The notes under the pieces: model-generated
Database searches by the model: none
What the model was told of the DNA's origin: nothing
The model's input: the letters and a program-made list of their open reading frames with translations, nothing else
Shown here: positions 25,445-34,981 of the stretch, in pieces
Position numbering within the stretch: position 1 is the stretch's first letter
Layout: each line of letters begins with the position of its first letter
Translations under genes and position numbers: made by a program
NCBI GenBank assembly: GCA_938011325.1
Contig: CALLUD010000002.1
Span: 1-64,000 of the forward strand
DNA: 64,000 nucleotides
Direction: 5' to 3'
Source: an uncultured Spartobacteria bacterium
GTDB lineage: Bacteria; Verrucomicrobiota; Verrucomicrobiia; Chthoniobacterales; JAATET01

Positions 25445-26781
25445 ACGTGGGCAGCACAAAGGCCGGCGTGTGGTCGCGGCGGGATTTTCTGCGGGCGGCC
25501 GCCGGAACGGGTGCCGCGCTGGTGCTGACGAGCCCCGGCGCGCTGCGGGCATCCTCCTCCGCGAACGAACTTCGCATCGCGCTGGTCGGCCTCGGTGCGC
25601 AGGGCCGCGTGCTGATGGACGCGGTGCTGAAGATCGAGAACGTGCGATTTGTCGCCGTGTGCGACATCTGGGACTACGCGCTGACCTACGGCGAGCGACT
25701 CCTGAAGAAGATGGACCAGGAGGTGCGCGGTTACTCCGACTACCGCGAGATGCTCGACAAGGAGAAGGATCTCGACGCCGTCCTCGTCGCCACGCCCGAT
25801 TTCTGGCACGCGCCGATCACGAACGACTGCCTGCGTGCCGGGCTGAACGTGTATTGCGAGAAGATGATGTCAAATACCATCGAGGGCGCCCGCTCGATGG
25901 TCCAGACGATGCGCGAGACCGGCAAGCTTCTGCAGATCGGCCACCAGCGGCGGAGCAATCCCCGCTACATCGTCGCGCTGGAACGCCTTTACAAAAAGGG
26001 TCTGCTCGGCCGCGTCACCGCCGCAAACGCGCAATGGAATCGCGCCGCAGCCGCAGACCTCAGCTGGCCGAAGAAGGCGACGATGTCCGAGGAGCTTCTC
26101 CACAAATGGGGCTACGAGGACATGAACCAGTTCCGAAACTGGCGCTGGTTCAAGAAATACGGCGGCGGCCCGCTCTCCGACCTCGGGGCGCACCAGATCG
26201 ACATTTTCAACTGGTTCTTCGACGGACCGCCCGTGTCCGTGCTCGCCGGCGGCGGCAACGACTATTACCCGAACCACGAGTGGTTCGATAACGCGATGGT
26301 GATCTACGAATATCAGACCGCGGACGGCCCGGCGCGCGCGTTCTACCAGGTGCTCACGACGACGAGCGCCGGTGGCGGATATTTCGAGCAGTTCATGGGA
26401 ATCGACGGCACGCTGAAGATTTCCGAGAACCCGAAGCTCACCGCCCTTTATCGCGAGGCGCACGCGCCGTCGTGGGATGAATTCGTTGCCCAGCATCTCC
26501 TGCGTGTGCCGAAGGCGCCGCCGACGTCGCGCTCCGACGAGGAGACAAAGGTGGACGCCCGCGAGACCGCGGCGCTCGCCGCCTACGAATTGCCGGTGGT
26601 GCTCAACAAGGCAATCCATCAGCCGCATCTCGAGAATTTCTTCAATGCGATTCGCGGGGAAGCGAAGCTGAATTGCCCGGCCGACGAGGCCTTCCGCAGC
26701 GAATACGCAGTATTCAAGGCCATCGAGGCCGTTTACGCCGAGAAAATGATCCGGATCGATCCGGAGGAAACCATCGCCTGA
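25438..26781 (+). CDS. Tat-exported Gfo/Idh/MocA family oxidoreductase
   Basis: 447 residues. A twin-arginine signal is present (SRRDFLRAAAGTGAALVL, RR at 14-15). A Rossmann domain with the nucleotide loop GLGAQGRVLM (51-60) and the EK motif E141-K142 (VYCEKMMS) follows. The C-terminal substrate domain has GGGPLSDLGAHQIDIFNWFF, giving the usual D and H. Tat export implies that the protein folds with bound NAD(P) before transport. Such exported members occur beside DUF1080 proteins in this phylum and may oxidise a sugar hydroxyl (for example to a 3-keto sugar). The ATG at 25438 overlaps the DoxX gene end. Substrate unknown. Confidence 0.9.
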   Translation: MVDVGSTKAGVWSRRDFLRAAAGTGAALVLTSPGALRASSSANELRIALVGLGAQGRVLMDAVLKIENVRFVAVCDIWDYALTYGERLLKKMDQEVRGYSDYREMLDKEKDLDAVLVATPDFWHAPITNDCLRAGLNVYCEKMMSNTIEGARSMVQTMRETGKLLQIGHQRRSNPRYIVALERLYKKGLLGRVTAANAQWNRAAAADLSWPKKATMSEELLHKWGYEDMNQFRNWRWFKKYGGGPLSDLGAHQIDIFNWFFDGPPVSVLAGGGNDYYPNHEWFDNAMVIYEYQTADGPARAFYQVLTTTSAGGGYFEQFMGIDGTLKISENPKLTALYREAHAPSWDEFVAQHLLRVPKAPPTSRSDEETKVDARETAALAAYELPVVLNKAIHQPHLENFFNAIRGEAKLNCPADEAFRSEYAVFKAIEAVYAEKMIRIDPEETIA

Positions 26782-26789
26782 AACAAATC

Positions 26790-27446
26790 ATGAACAAAAC
26801 GCAGACCCTCCTTCTCACGTTCGCGCTGGTCGGAAGCGCCCTGGCGCAGGAAATGGTGCCGTTGAAAACGGACCTTCCGAAACCGCTTTTCGTCGGCACG
26901 CCGGTGCCCGTGAAGTTGCCGAACCTCGAACCTCCGATTCAAGGTCGTCGTCCACCGGTGATGGTGCCCGAAGGCGTGGAAAATCTCGCCCTTGGCAAGG
27001 AGGTCACCGCGAGCGACATGGAGCCGCTCCTCGGCGACCTCACATTGATCACCGACGGCGACAAGGAAGGCGAGGAAGGCTACTGGGTCGAGCTCGGCCC
27101 GGACCTCCAGTGGGTGCAGATCGATCTCGGCGAGGAGGCGGACATCTACGCGATCGCCGTGTGGCACTACCACTCACAGGCTCGCGTGTATCACGACGTG
27201 ATCGTGCAGATTTCCAACGACCCGGAGTTCAAGGAGGGCGTCACCACCGTATTCAACAACGACGACGACAACAGCTCCGGCCTCGGTGCGGGCAAGGACT
27301 ACGCTTACATCGAAACCTACGAGGGGCGTGTGATCGACGCCAAGGGAACCCGCGGGCGCTATGTGCGCCTTTACAGCAAGGGCAACACCTCGACGGAGAT
27401 GAACCACTACATCGAAGTGGAGGTCTTTGGAAAACCCGCGGCGTGA
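26790..27446 (+). CDS. Secreted discoidin/F5-8 type C-like carbohydrate-binding protein
   Basis: 218 residues with a signal peptide (MNKTQTLLLTFALVGSALAQ). A proline-rich lead precedes a jelly-roll domain with the discoidin-like pattern NLALGKEVTASDMEPLLGDL, ITDGDKEGEEGYWVELG, VQIDLGEEADIYAIAVWHYH and RGRYVRLYSKGN. Such domains bind sugars or surfaces. It follows the exported oxidoreductase by 8 bp, so it belongs to the same unit. The last 20 bp overlap the start of the GT39-like gene in another frame. No catalytic residues are recognised. Confidence 0.75.
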   Translation: MNKTQTLLLTFALVGSALAQEMVPLKTDLPKPLFVGTPVPVKLPNLEPPIQGRRPPVMVPEGVENLALGKEVTASDMEPLLGDLTLITDGDKEGEEGYWVELGPDLQWVQIDLGEEADIYAIAVWHYHSQARVYHDVIVQISNDPEFKEGVTTVFNNDDDNSSGLGAGKDYAYIETYEGRVIDAKGTRGRYVRLYSKGNTSTEMNHYIEVEVFGKPAA

Positions 27447-28881
27447 TTGGAGACTCTGGCTGGCGCTGGGGATTCTGGCGCTGATTGCCTTCGTCCTGCG
27501 CTCGACGGACCTCGAGAGCCGGCCGATGCACACGGACGAGGCGGTCAATGCCGTGATTCTCGGCAACGTCCTCGAGGGCCAGGTCTATCGATACGATCCG
27601 GAGGACCGGCACGGTCCGACGCTGTATTTTTTCGCGCAACCGTGGCTGCGCCTGATCGGCGTGGACTCGCTCGCGCAAATGGAGGCGTGGCAGCTGCGGC
27701 TGGTCCCGGCATTCTTCGGGGCGGCCTCGATTCTTCTGCTTGGCCTGCTGGTGGATGGACTCGGGCGCGCGGCGGTGATTGGCGCCGGGCTCATCTGGGC
27801 GGTGTATGCGCCGGTGGTCTATTTCAGCCGCGTTTTCATTCACGAGCCGCTCTTCCATTTTCTGCTGCTGCTCGCACTGGCCGCCGCATGGCGATGGGAT
27901 CGTGACCGCAAGTGGGGCTGGATGGTGCTGGCCGGCGTGGGAGTGGGGCTCGCGCAGGCGACCAAGGAAACTGCGGTGCTCGTCTGGGGCGCGGGGCTCA
28001 TTGCCGTGATCATCACCGCGTCGACGCGGGAGCGCGCGGCATCGTGGCTGCCGGCAATTTTCATCGGAATCGCCGTGGCGCTGAGCGCCGCGGTCGTGGC
28101 GTTTTCGTCCTTCGGGCAGAACTGGGCGGGCGTCCTTGACGCGGTGACCGGATATGTCGGCTACGCCCGACGCGCGGGCGGGCAGGGGCACGAGAAGCCG
28201 TGGTTCACGTATTTCATCTGGCTGTGGAAGGCGGGGCCGGTGGCACTTTGCCTGTTGAGCGTGCTGCTTGTCGTGGGATGCTTGCGCGCGTGGGTGGAGC
28301 GTCACCGGGACGGTCTGCCGGCGTTTCTCGCGCTGTCGGGGTTCGCGCTCCTCATGTTTTATTCCGCGATTCCCTACAAGACGCCGTGGTTGATGCTCGC
28401 TCCGGTGATGGTGCTCACGATGGTCTCGGCATTCGGTGCGGACTGGTTGATTGGATTTGCCCCGAAGGTCGTGCGTCCATGGTTCGCCGTTGTGCTGGCT
28501 GTGGCATGGGTTCTGCCGGCGGCAGCGTCGACGAAACGCTGGTGCTTTGAGCGCCCGATCGACGAGCGAAATCCATTTGCCTACTCGCCAACCGTCACGG
28601 ACGTGCGGCGGTTGCCGGAGTGGATTCGCACACGGGCTGGTGACGATCCGTTGATCCAGGTGATCGGCGACGATTACTGGCCGTTGCCGTGGGAGCTGCG
28701 GAGGTTCCCGCGTGTCGGCTATTGGGCGCAGCCGCCGGAGAAGCTCGATGGCGACATCGTGCTCGCATCGGCGGATGTGGTGGATGAGGTCTCGGAGCGT
28801 CTCGGTGAGGGGTGGCGCCCGGGATTTTTCGGGCTCCGGCCGGGCGTGTTGATTCTTTCGTTCAGTCGCGAAGCGCTATGA
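27427..28881 (+). CDS. GT39-like polytopic glycosyltransferase (Agl23 type)
   Basis: 484 residues with about nine to eleven membrane helices. The N-terminal acidic motif of GT39/ArnT/PMT enzymes sits in the first periplasmic loop (MHTDEAVNAVILG, D37-E38). The later HGPTLYFFAQPWLRLIG, FSRVFIHEPLFHF and YKTPWLMLAPVMVL recall the TIGR03663 (Agl23-like) family. It probably transfers a sugar from a polyprenyl-phosphate donor. The start is a TTG at 27427, closely preceded by GTGGAGG; no ATG gives an intact first helix. It overlaps the preceding gene by 20 bp and the ApbE gene by 4 bp. Confidence 0.8.
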   Translation: MENPRRDWRLWLALGILALIAFVLRSTDLESRPMHTDEAVNAVILGNVLEGQVYRYDPEDRHGPTLYFFAQPWLRLIGVDSLAQMEAWQLRLVPAFFGAASILLLGLLVDGLGRAAVIGAGLIWAVYAPVVYFSRVFIHEPLFHFLLLLALAAAWRWDRDRKWGWMVLAGVGVGLAQATKETAVLVWGAGLIAVIITASTRERAASWLPAIFIGIAVALSAAVVAFSSFGQNWAGVLDAVTGYVGYARRAGGQGHEKPWFTYFIWLWKAGPVALCLLSVLLVVGCLRAWVERHRDGLPAFLALSGFALLMFYSAIPYKTPWLMLAPVMVLTMVSAFGADWLIGFAPKVVRPWFAVVLAVAWVLPAAASTKRWCFERPIDERNPFAYSPTVTDVRRLPEWIRTRAGDDPLIQVIGDDYWPLPWELRRFPRVGYWAQPPEKLDGDIVLASADVVDEVSERLGEGWRPGFFGLRPGVLILSFSREAL

Positions 28882-29753
28882 CGGTGCATCGTTTCGAGCA
28901 TCAGGCGATGGCGACGACCTTCGAGCTTCGCATCGCGGGAGTGGACGCGGTGTATGCAGCGGGTGCCGCGCGCGAGGCCTTTGCGCGGGTGGACCGGCTG
29001 GAGGCTCTGCTGAGTCGCTACGAGCCGGAGAGCGAGATTTCGCAAATCGGGAGACTCACGCCCGGGGAATCGCTGGTTGTCAGCGAAGACACGTTCGATT
29101 GCATCGTGCTTTCGATGGCGCTTCGTGAAGCGACGCACGGAGCGTTCGATCCCACCGCACGCGCGCAGATCGATCGTGTGAAAATTGGCGAGAGCTCCGA
29201 AGAACCGCCAAAAGGCCGGCTCTTGATCGACCCCGCGAGCCGGACGGTGCGCGTCGAGGAGGGGGCGGTGGAGTTTGATCTTGGCGCGATTGGCAAGGGA
29301 TTCGCGCTCGATCGCATCGCGGCGATGTTTGCGGACTGGGAGATCTCGACCGCGCTGCTGGTGGCGGGAGGCAGCAGTCTCCTGGCCCTGGACGCGCCCG
29401 GCGACGGCTGGGAAGTGAATCTCGGCGAAACCGGGCAGACGCTTCCGTTGAAGAACCGGGCGCTGGGCGGATCGGGCTCCAAAATGCAGGGCGAGCATGT
29501 CGTGGACCCGGTGTCCGGTGAAGTGGCGCGTCGATGGTTTCGGACGTGGGCGCTGGCGGGATCGGCCGCGGCCGCGGATGCCTTTTCCACGGCGTTCATG
29601 AATCTGGAACGTCGGGAAATTCGGGCCGTCTGTCGCGAGCAGGGAAACGTGCAGGCGATTCTGCAAAAACGCGAACGACGCCCTGACCGTTTGGTCTGGC
29701 TGCCGCCGCGAGCGGGCGATTCGGTTTGCCCGCCGGCGGAGTCTGCCGCTTAA
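28878..29753 (+). CDS. apbE: FAD:protein FMN transferase (ApbE family)
   Basis: 291-residue ApbE/flavin transferase attaching FMN to Thr/Ser of target proteins such as NqrB/C or RnfG. Features include the start HRFEHQAMATTFELRIAG, FDLGAIGKGFALDRIA (flavin site), LLVAGGSSLLAL, and the Mg-binding HVVDPVSGEVAR and GSAAAADAFSTAFM. No signal peptide is evident from the ATG at 28878, unlike many ApbE proteins, which are lipoproteins. The ATGA overlap couples it to the glycosyltransferase. No obvious flavinylated target gene lies in the window. Confidence 0.88.
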   Translation: MTVHRFEHQAMATTFELRIAGVDAVYAAGAAREAFARVDRLEALLSRYEPESEISQIGRLTPGESLVVSEDTFDCIVLSMALREATHGAFDPTARAQIDRVKIGESSEEPPKGRLLIDPASRTVRVEEGAVEFDLGAIGKGFALDRIAAMFADWEISTALLVAGGSSLLALDAPGDGWEVNLGETGQTLPLKNRALGGSGSKMQGEHVVDPVSGEVARRWFRTWALAGSAAAADAFSTAFMNLERREIRAVCREQGNVQAILQKRERRPDRLVWLPPRAGDSVCPPAESAA

Positions 29754-29769
29754 TGGAGGACTCCAGAAC

Positions 29770-30909
29770 ATGAGAAAACTTCGTATGGGCATGGTCGGCG
29801 GCGGCCCCGGCGCCTTCATTGGCGCGGTTCACCGGGCTGCTGCAGCGCTGGATGGTCAGATCGAGCTGGTTTGCGGGGCATTCAGCTCGGATGCGCAAAA
29901 ATCGTCCGAGGCGGGACGTTCGCTTTTTCTGCCGGAGGAGCGCTGTTACGCGAGCTACGAGCAAATGATGGAGCGCGAAGCCACGCGTGAGGACCGGATG
30001 GACTTCGTCGCGATCGTCACGCCGAACCACCTGCATTTTCCCGTGGCGAAGGCGGCGCTCGAGGCGGGATTTCACGTCGTGTCGGACAAGCCGGCCACGT
30101 TTGATCTCGCCGAGGCTCGCGAGCTCGAGCGGCTCGTTGAAGAAAGCGGCCTGCTTTACGCGCTGACGCACAATTACACCGGCTACGCGATGGTGCGGGA
30201 GGCGCGGGAACTGGTGCGCTCCGGCGTGCTCGGCACGTTGCGCAAGGTGATCGTCGAATACCCGCAGGGGTGGTTGTCGAAGCGCATCGAGAGCGATGGG
30301 CAGAAGCAGGCGTCGTGGCGGACGGATCCGCAACGCTCCGGCGCGGCAGGCTGCATGGGCGACATCGGCACGCATGCGGAGAATCTCGCGGAGTTTGTGA
30401 CCGGTCTGCGAATCGCGGAGCTCGCGGCGGATCTCACGGCGTTTGTGGAGGGGCGCGCGCTTGATGACGACGGCAGTGTGTTGCTGCGTTTCGAGGGAGG
30501 AGCGAAGGGAATCTTGCACGCCTCGCAGATATCCGCCGGCGAGGAGAACAATCTGAAACTGCGCGTCTATGGCGAGCTTGGCGGCCTCGAGTGGAGCCAG
30601 CAGTCGCCGAACTCGCTGATTCTCAAATGGCCCGATCGTCCGATCGAGGTCCGACGCGCGGGTGGCTCGTATTTGAGCAGTGTTGCAGCGGCTTCGCTGC
30701 GACTGCCGGCGGGGCATCCGGAGGGCTATCTCGAGGCTTTCGCGAACATTTATCGCGGATTCGCGACCGATCTCCGGCGGCGCCTTTTCCACGAGGAGGG
30801 CGGGCCGGGAGAGTATCCGAAGATCGCCGACGGCGTGCGTGGCATGGCCTTCATTGAGGCCGTGGTCGCGTCGTCGCACGCGAATGCCGCATGGACTTCA
30901 CTTCCCTGA
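29770..30909 (+). CDS. Gfo/Idh/MocA family oxidoreductase (cytoplasmic)
   Basis: 379 residues, no signal peptide. Rossmann loop [18 protein letters not shown] at the N-terminus, with D106-K107-P108 (VVSDKPAT) replacing the usual EKP. The C-terminal catalytic domain has [13 protein letters not shown] (Asp and His). It oxidises or reduces a sugar or inositol-like substrate with NAD(P). A strong TGGAGGA precedes the ATG by about 9 bases. The next gene starts 4 bp after the stop and encodes a TIM-barrel isomerase, a pairing seen in inositol or 3-keto-sugar catabolism. Substrate not assignable. Confidence 0.9.
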   Translation: MRKLRMGMVGGGPGAFIGAVHRAAAALDGQIELVCGAFSSDAQKSSEAGRSLFLPEERCYASYEQMMEREATREDRMDFVAIVTPNHLHFPVAKAALEAGFHVVSDKPATFDLAEARELERLVEESGLLYALTHNYTGYAMVREARELVRSGVLGTLRKVIVEYPQGWLSKRIESDGQKQASWRTDPQRSGAAGCMGDIGTHAENLAEFVTGLRIAELAADLTAFVEGRALDDDGSVLLRFEGGAKGILHASQISAGEENNLKLRVYGELGGLEWSQQSPNSLILKWPDRPIEVRRAGGSYLSSVAAASLRLPAGHPEGYLEAFANIYRGFATDLRRRLFHEEGGPGEYPKIADGVRGMAFIEAVVASSHANAAWTSLP

Positions 30910-30913
30910 ATTT

Positions 30914-31909
30914 ATGCCGAGACCCGTAACCCTATTTACCGGCCAGTGGGCGGATCTGCCGCTGGAGACGCTTTGTGCGAAAGCCTCAACCTTCGGCTAC
31001 GACGGCCTGGAGCTTGCGTGCTGGGGCGATCACTTCGAGGTCGACAAGGCGACGCCGGAATATTGCGCCGCGAAACTCGAGCAGCTCAAGCGGCACGGTC
31101 TGGAATGTCACGCGATCTCCGCGCATCTCGTGGGACAGGCCGTTGCGGATCGCATCGACGAGCGCCACAAGGCGATTCTTCCCGCGCGTGTGTGGGGCGA
31201 TGGAGATCCGGAGGGCGTGCGCGCTCGCGCGGCGGAGGAAATGATTCGCACGGCGCAGGCGGCGAACACGCTTGGCGTCGGCGTGGTGAATGGATTCACC
31301 GGCAGCCCGATCTGGCATTTGCTCTACAGTTTCCCGCCCGTGCCGCCGAAAATGATCGATGACGGATTTGCCGAGGCGGCGCGGCGGTGGAAGCCGATTC
31401 TCGACGCGTTTCAGGATCTGGGCGTGCTCTTCGCGCTCGAGGTGCATCCCACCGAGATTGCGTTTGATATCGTGACGGCGCGCCGGTTCCTCGACGCGCT
31501 CGATCATCATCCGGCATTCGGTTTCAACTTCGATCCGAGCCATTTCGCGTATCAGGGCGTCGACTACGTGCGCTTCATCCGCGAATTCGGCGACCGCATC
31601 TTCCACGTGCACATGAAGGACGTCTGGTGGTCCGGCACGCCGAAGGAATCGGGCGTCTTTGGCGGCCATCTCGAATTTCACGACGCGCGGCGGAACTGGG
31701 ATTTTCGTTCGCTCGGTCGCGGTCGCGTGGATTTCGAATCGGTGATCCGCGCGTTGAACGATATCGGCTACGCGGGTCCCCTCTCCGTGGAATGGGAGGA
31801 TGGCGGAATGGATCGCGAATTCGGCGCCGCGGAATCGGCGAAGTTCGTGCGTCGACTGGATTTCCCGCCGGCCGGTGGTGCGTTCGACGCGGCCTTCGGA
31901 AGCGAGTAA
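30914..31909 (+). CDS. Sugar phosphate isomerase/epimerase (AP endonuclease 2 family TIM barrel)
   Basis: 331 residues with the xylose-isomerase-like TIM barrel. Metal and catalytic residues appear in [12 protein letters not shown] (Glu), [12 protein letters not shown] (Asp/His), HVHMKDVWW (His) and [11 protein letters not shown] (Glu). Related proteins include IolE/IolI-like dehydratases or isomerases and 3-keto-sugar enzymes. It starts 4 bp after the Gfo/Idh gene, so the two are co-expressed and likely act on the same sugar. It converges with the ABC ATPase gene (24 bp between the stops). Confidence 0.88.
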   Translation: MPRPVTLFTGQWADLPLETLCAKASTFGYDGLELACWGDHFEVDKATPEYCAAKLEQLKRHGLECHAISAHLVGQAVADRIDERHKAILPARVWGDGDPEGVRARAAEEMIRTAQAANTLGVGVVNGFTGSPIWHLLYSFPPVPPKMIDDGFAEAARRWKPILDAFQDLGVLFALEVHPTEIAFDIVTARRFLDALDHHPAFGFNFDPSHFAYQGVDYVRFIREFGDRIFHVHMKDVWWSGTPKESGVFGGHLEFHDARRNWDFRSLGRGRVDFESVIRALNDIGYAGPLSVEWEDGGMDREFGAAESAKFVRRLDFPPAGGAFDAAFGSE

Positions 31910-31932
31910 TTTGCTCGAAGACGGGCAGTCGC

Positions 31933-32730
31933 TCACGCAATGCCGAGGCGAAACCGGCCGTCACGTCGCGAGACTTGAAGCGGCGCCTCGAAGGCCTCGC
32001 TGAGAATCTTCGACGTGATGACCCTGCCGACCGGCCCGCTGGCGATGGCCTCGCCGTTGCGGAGCACGAGGGCGTGCGTGAAGAGCGGCAGGATTTCCTC
32101 GACGTGATGGGTGATGAGCACGAGCGGCACGGCATTCCGCCTTCCCGCGAGTTTGCTCAACGACCGCAGGAAGTGCTCGCGCGCGACCGGGTCGAGGCCC
32201 GAGCACGGCTCGTCGAGCAGGAGCAGTCTGGGGTGGGCCATCAAGGCCCGGGCGATCAAGGTGCGCTGACGTTCGCCTTGTGAAAGAACCTGCCACGGCC
32301 GGTTCGCGATGGATTCCGCGCCGAGTTCCGCGAGGAGGGAGGAGGCTTCGCGCTGCTCTGCGCGCGATGGGTTTCCCCACATGCCGATCATGGCATCGCG
32401 GCCGCCGGCGACGATTTCCAACGCAGTGTCCTCCTCGTGCATCAACGACGCGATGCTCGCGCTGACAAAGCCGAGATGCTTGCGAAGCTCGCGCCAATCC
32501 GTTTCGCCAAATGTCTCGCCGAGCAGATGCACCTCACCTTCGCTCGGGGTGAGGTAGCCGCCGAGCGCGCGAAGCAACGAAGTCTTTCCACAGCCATTCG
32601 GGCCGAGGATCACCCAGTGCTCACCGGTCCGCACGGTCCACGTCAGCGATCGCACGAGGAATGCCTCGCCGCGCCGGATGGTGAGATTTTCAACGCGGAG
32701 AAGTGTCGGAGTGGATTGAGGTGTCGGCAT
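31933..32730 (-). CDS. ABC transporter ATP-binding protein
   Basis: 265 residues, a single ABC domain with Walker A GPNGCGKTSLL, Q-loop region GFVSASI, signature LSQGERQRTLIARALM, Walker B RLLLLDEPCSGLDP and the switch ITHHVEE. It resembles ModF/YlmA-type cytoplasmic ATPases, and no permease gene is adjacent. It may serve a permease encoded elsewhere or act without transport. The start overlaps the end of comEC by 41 bp on the same strand. Confidence 0.85.
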   Translation of the reverse strand: MPTPQSTPTLLRVENLTIRRGEAFLVRSLTWTVRTGEHWVILGPNGCGKTSLLRALGGYLTPSEGEVHLLGETFGETDWRELRKHLGFVSASIASLMHEEDTALEIVAGGRDAMIGMWGNPSRAEQREASSLLAELGAESIANRPWQVLSQGERQRTLIARALMAHPRLLLLDEPCSGLDPVAREHFLRSLSKLAGRRNAVPLVLITHHVEEILPLFTHALVLRNGEAIASGPVGRVITSKILSEAFEAPLQVSRRDGRFRLGIA

Positions 32731-34981
32731 CGAGAAAGGGACGCAGCGTAAACGAATCCTGCGCGCACGTCACGATGACGGCACCGGTGCGATCCTGCGG
32801 ATACAGCCGGATGCCGAGTTTGCGCGCGGATTGTTCGAGCTGCGGGCTGAGTCGCTCGGCGGCTGGAAATGGGGCGACGGTCGTCACAAGCGCCTGAGGG
32901 TGCACGGCCTCAAGAAAGCGGTGGGAGCCGGTCAAGCCCGAGACGTGGCGGCCCATCACGAGCAAGTCGCACGCGAGGGCCTCGCGTTGATTTTCGAGCA
33001 GCCAGCGTTCCGTGGGGAGTCCCGCGTCGGCAAGGAGCAGTGCGGAAAAGGAGCCTGCGTCGATGCGGAGCACCAGCGATTTGTCGTCCGACACGGCACC
33101 GCTGAAATTGTCCGGCGGAAAGAGGACGGTCATTCGCACGTTGTCGGCGAGCTGGAAGACCCTGCCTGCCCTGGCAGGGATGACGGGTGTTCCCGCTTCT
33201 TCGAGGCGGCGGAGAATTGACGAGCGGGTGAACGAACGGTCCTTCAAGCCGGAATCGACCACCGCGCGTGGATGCAGTGTGTCGAACAGGCGGTCGAATC
33301 CGCCGAGGTGATTCGCATCGCCGTGGGTGAGGATGATTCCGTCGAGACGATTCACCCCGCGCGATCGGAGATAGGGGAGGGTGATGGCAGCCGCTGCGAA
33401 GGTCGAACCTGTGTCGATGAGCCATGTGCCGGAATGCGTCTCGACGATCGCTGCCCCGCCCCGGCCGATGTCGAGGATGGTGAGTTGCGCGATGGTCGAG
33501 GAGGGGAGAGGCGGGGCTATGTAGCGATACGCGAAGGGCAGCTCCGCGAAGGCGCCGACGATAAAGAGGAGAATGTGCGCGAGCAGCCAGGCGGTGTTGT
33601 TGAAGACGCTTCCGAGCCAGATCGAAAGGGATCCGGTGACGAGGGAGGTTGAGGCGAGAGCGAGAATCACAAATGCTAGAGGCACGGCGAGGAGGTTCGC
33701 GGGAATCGATGCGAACGAGATGAGATGAAAGTAGGCGAGTGTCAGTGGCAGGGACCCGATCCAGGCGGCGAACGAGACCGACACAAGGCCGACGATCCAT
33801 CGTCCGAGTTCACGGGCGCTGCGCTCAATGGGCGGGATGAGACGAACGGGGAGGAAGGGATCCGGATCGAAGATCGGCGAGAGACGGCGGTAAACCGGCA
33901 TGGCCACGAGGAGAATCGCGGCGACGACGGCAAACGAGAGTTGGAAGCCGGGATTGAACAGCTCGTTGGTGTCGAAGAGCAGGATGAGCAGGCCGGCAGC
34001 GCCGAGGCTGTTGAGGGGAACCGGTGAGCGGTCGAGAGCGACGCCGGCGGCGAGCACCGATAACATGGTCGCCGCACGCAGGCTGGCAGGTTTCAGTCCG
34101 GTGACGAGCGCATAGAAGAACAGGCACGGAATGACGAGCAGCACGAGGCGTTGCCGGTCGATGCCGGTGAGCCCAAAGACGAACCAGAGCATCACCGCGA
34201 CGATGCCGACGTGGAGTCCGCTCACCGAAAACAAGTGATAGGTGCCGGTCTCGCGAAAGGCGTCCTGCACGTCTTCGGGCGTGTCGGTGGTGTCGCCCAC
34301 GGTCATGCCAAGGATCACGCCGAGCTCGGTCGTTCCCTCGATTCCGACCGAGAGCCGACGCTCGATCCATGCGCGTGCCGCGATCGCGAAGGCCACGATC
34401 GGATTTGCCTTCCGGCCGATCCACTCCACGTTGCCCGCACCGTGAACGAGGAGTTCCGAGCGGATGCCTTCGTTGGCCAGATAGGCGGCGTAATCGAATT
34501 CCCCCGGGTTGCGGGGCGGCGCGACGTTCTGGATGGCAGCCCGCACGCGCAGTCGGTCGCCATAAGCAGGTTCGTCGCCCTGCCAGCGCACCAGCACCGG
34601 GCAATTGGGACGTTCGTCGCGTCCGTCGAGCTGCAAGTGGAGCAGCTTCGCCTTGAAGCGAAAATGATCACCCTGTCGCGAGGGGATCGGCGCTTCCAGC
34701 ACGACGATCTCTGCGCGGCAGACCTGCGGCGAGGTGGAAAGCGATTGCGCGAGATGGACCGATGGCGCGTCGCGAAACTGCCAGATCTGCACGGCGGCGA
34801 ATGTGAGCGCAATCCCCGGCCACAGCAGCAGCCGGGCCCGTTCGACGAAGGAGGCGATCAACAGGCAGCCGCCCAGAGCCAGTGCGGCCCATGCCGGCAT
34901 GGCGATGCATCTTCCGATTGCGATGCCCGTCGCGGCCGCGAGAAAAAGGGCCACGCAGGGAAGCCGTTGCCGGATCCGCAT
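32690..34981 (-). CDS. comEC: DNA internalisation competence protein ComEC/Rec2
   Basis: 763 residues. N-terminal membrane helices with a DUF4131-like OB domain (about 75-200, VRAAIQNVAPPRNPGEFDYA) are followed by the Competence domain (about 225-470, GTYHLFSVSGLHVGIVAVML is the family signature). The C-terminal part is a metallo-beta-lactamase-type domain (about 495-760) with TILDIGRGGAAIVE and the metal motif H553-x-D555-x-x-H558 (THGDANHLGG). ComEC forms the inner-membrane DNA channel in natural transformation. Length and domains are complete, so the host may be transformable, though no other com gene lies in the window. It is divergent from the respiratory operon with 262 bp between. Confidence 0.9.
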   Translation of the reverse strand: MRIRQRLPCVALFLAAATGIAIGRCIAMPAWAALALGGCLLIASFVERARLLLWPGIALTFAAVQIWQFRDAPSVHLAQSLSTSPQVCRAEIVVLEAPIPSRQGDHFRFKAKLLHLQLDGRDERPNCPVLVRWQGDEPAYGDRLRVRAAIQNVAPPRNPGEFDYAAYLANEGIRSELLVHGAGNVEWIGRKANPIVAFAIAARAWIERRLSVGIEGTTELGVILGMTVGDTTDTPEDVQDAFRETGTYHLFSVSGLHVGIVAVMLWFVFGLTGIDRQRLVLLVIPCLFFYALVTGLKPASLRAATMLSVLAAGVALDRSPVPLNSLGAAGLLILLFDTNELFNPGFQLSFAVVAAILLVAMPVYRRLSPIFDPDPFLPVRLIPPIERSARELGRWIVGLVSVSFAAWIGSLPLTLAYFHLISFASIPANLLAVPLAFVILALASTSLVTGSLSIWLGSVFNNTAWLLAHILLFIVGAFAELPFAYRYIAPPLPSSTIAQLTILDIGRGGAAIVETHSGTWLIDTGSTFAAAAITLPYLRSRGVNRLDGIILTHGDANHLGGFDRLFDTLHPRAVVDSGLKDRSFTRSSILRRLEEAGTPVIPARAGRVFQLADNVRMTVLFPPDNFSGAVSDDKSLVLRIDAGSFSALLLADAGLPTERWLLENQREALACDLLVMGRHVSGLTGSHRFLEAVHPQALVTTVAPFPAAERLSPQLEQSARKLGIRLYPQDRTGAVIVTCAQDSFTLRPFLDADTSIHSDTSPR

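Noticed and set aside
33165..33185. Inverted repeat CCTGCC-CT-GGCAGG inside comEC as a regulatory site
   Set aside because: It lies within coding sequence, is short, and is explained by codon choice in a GC-rich gene.
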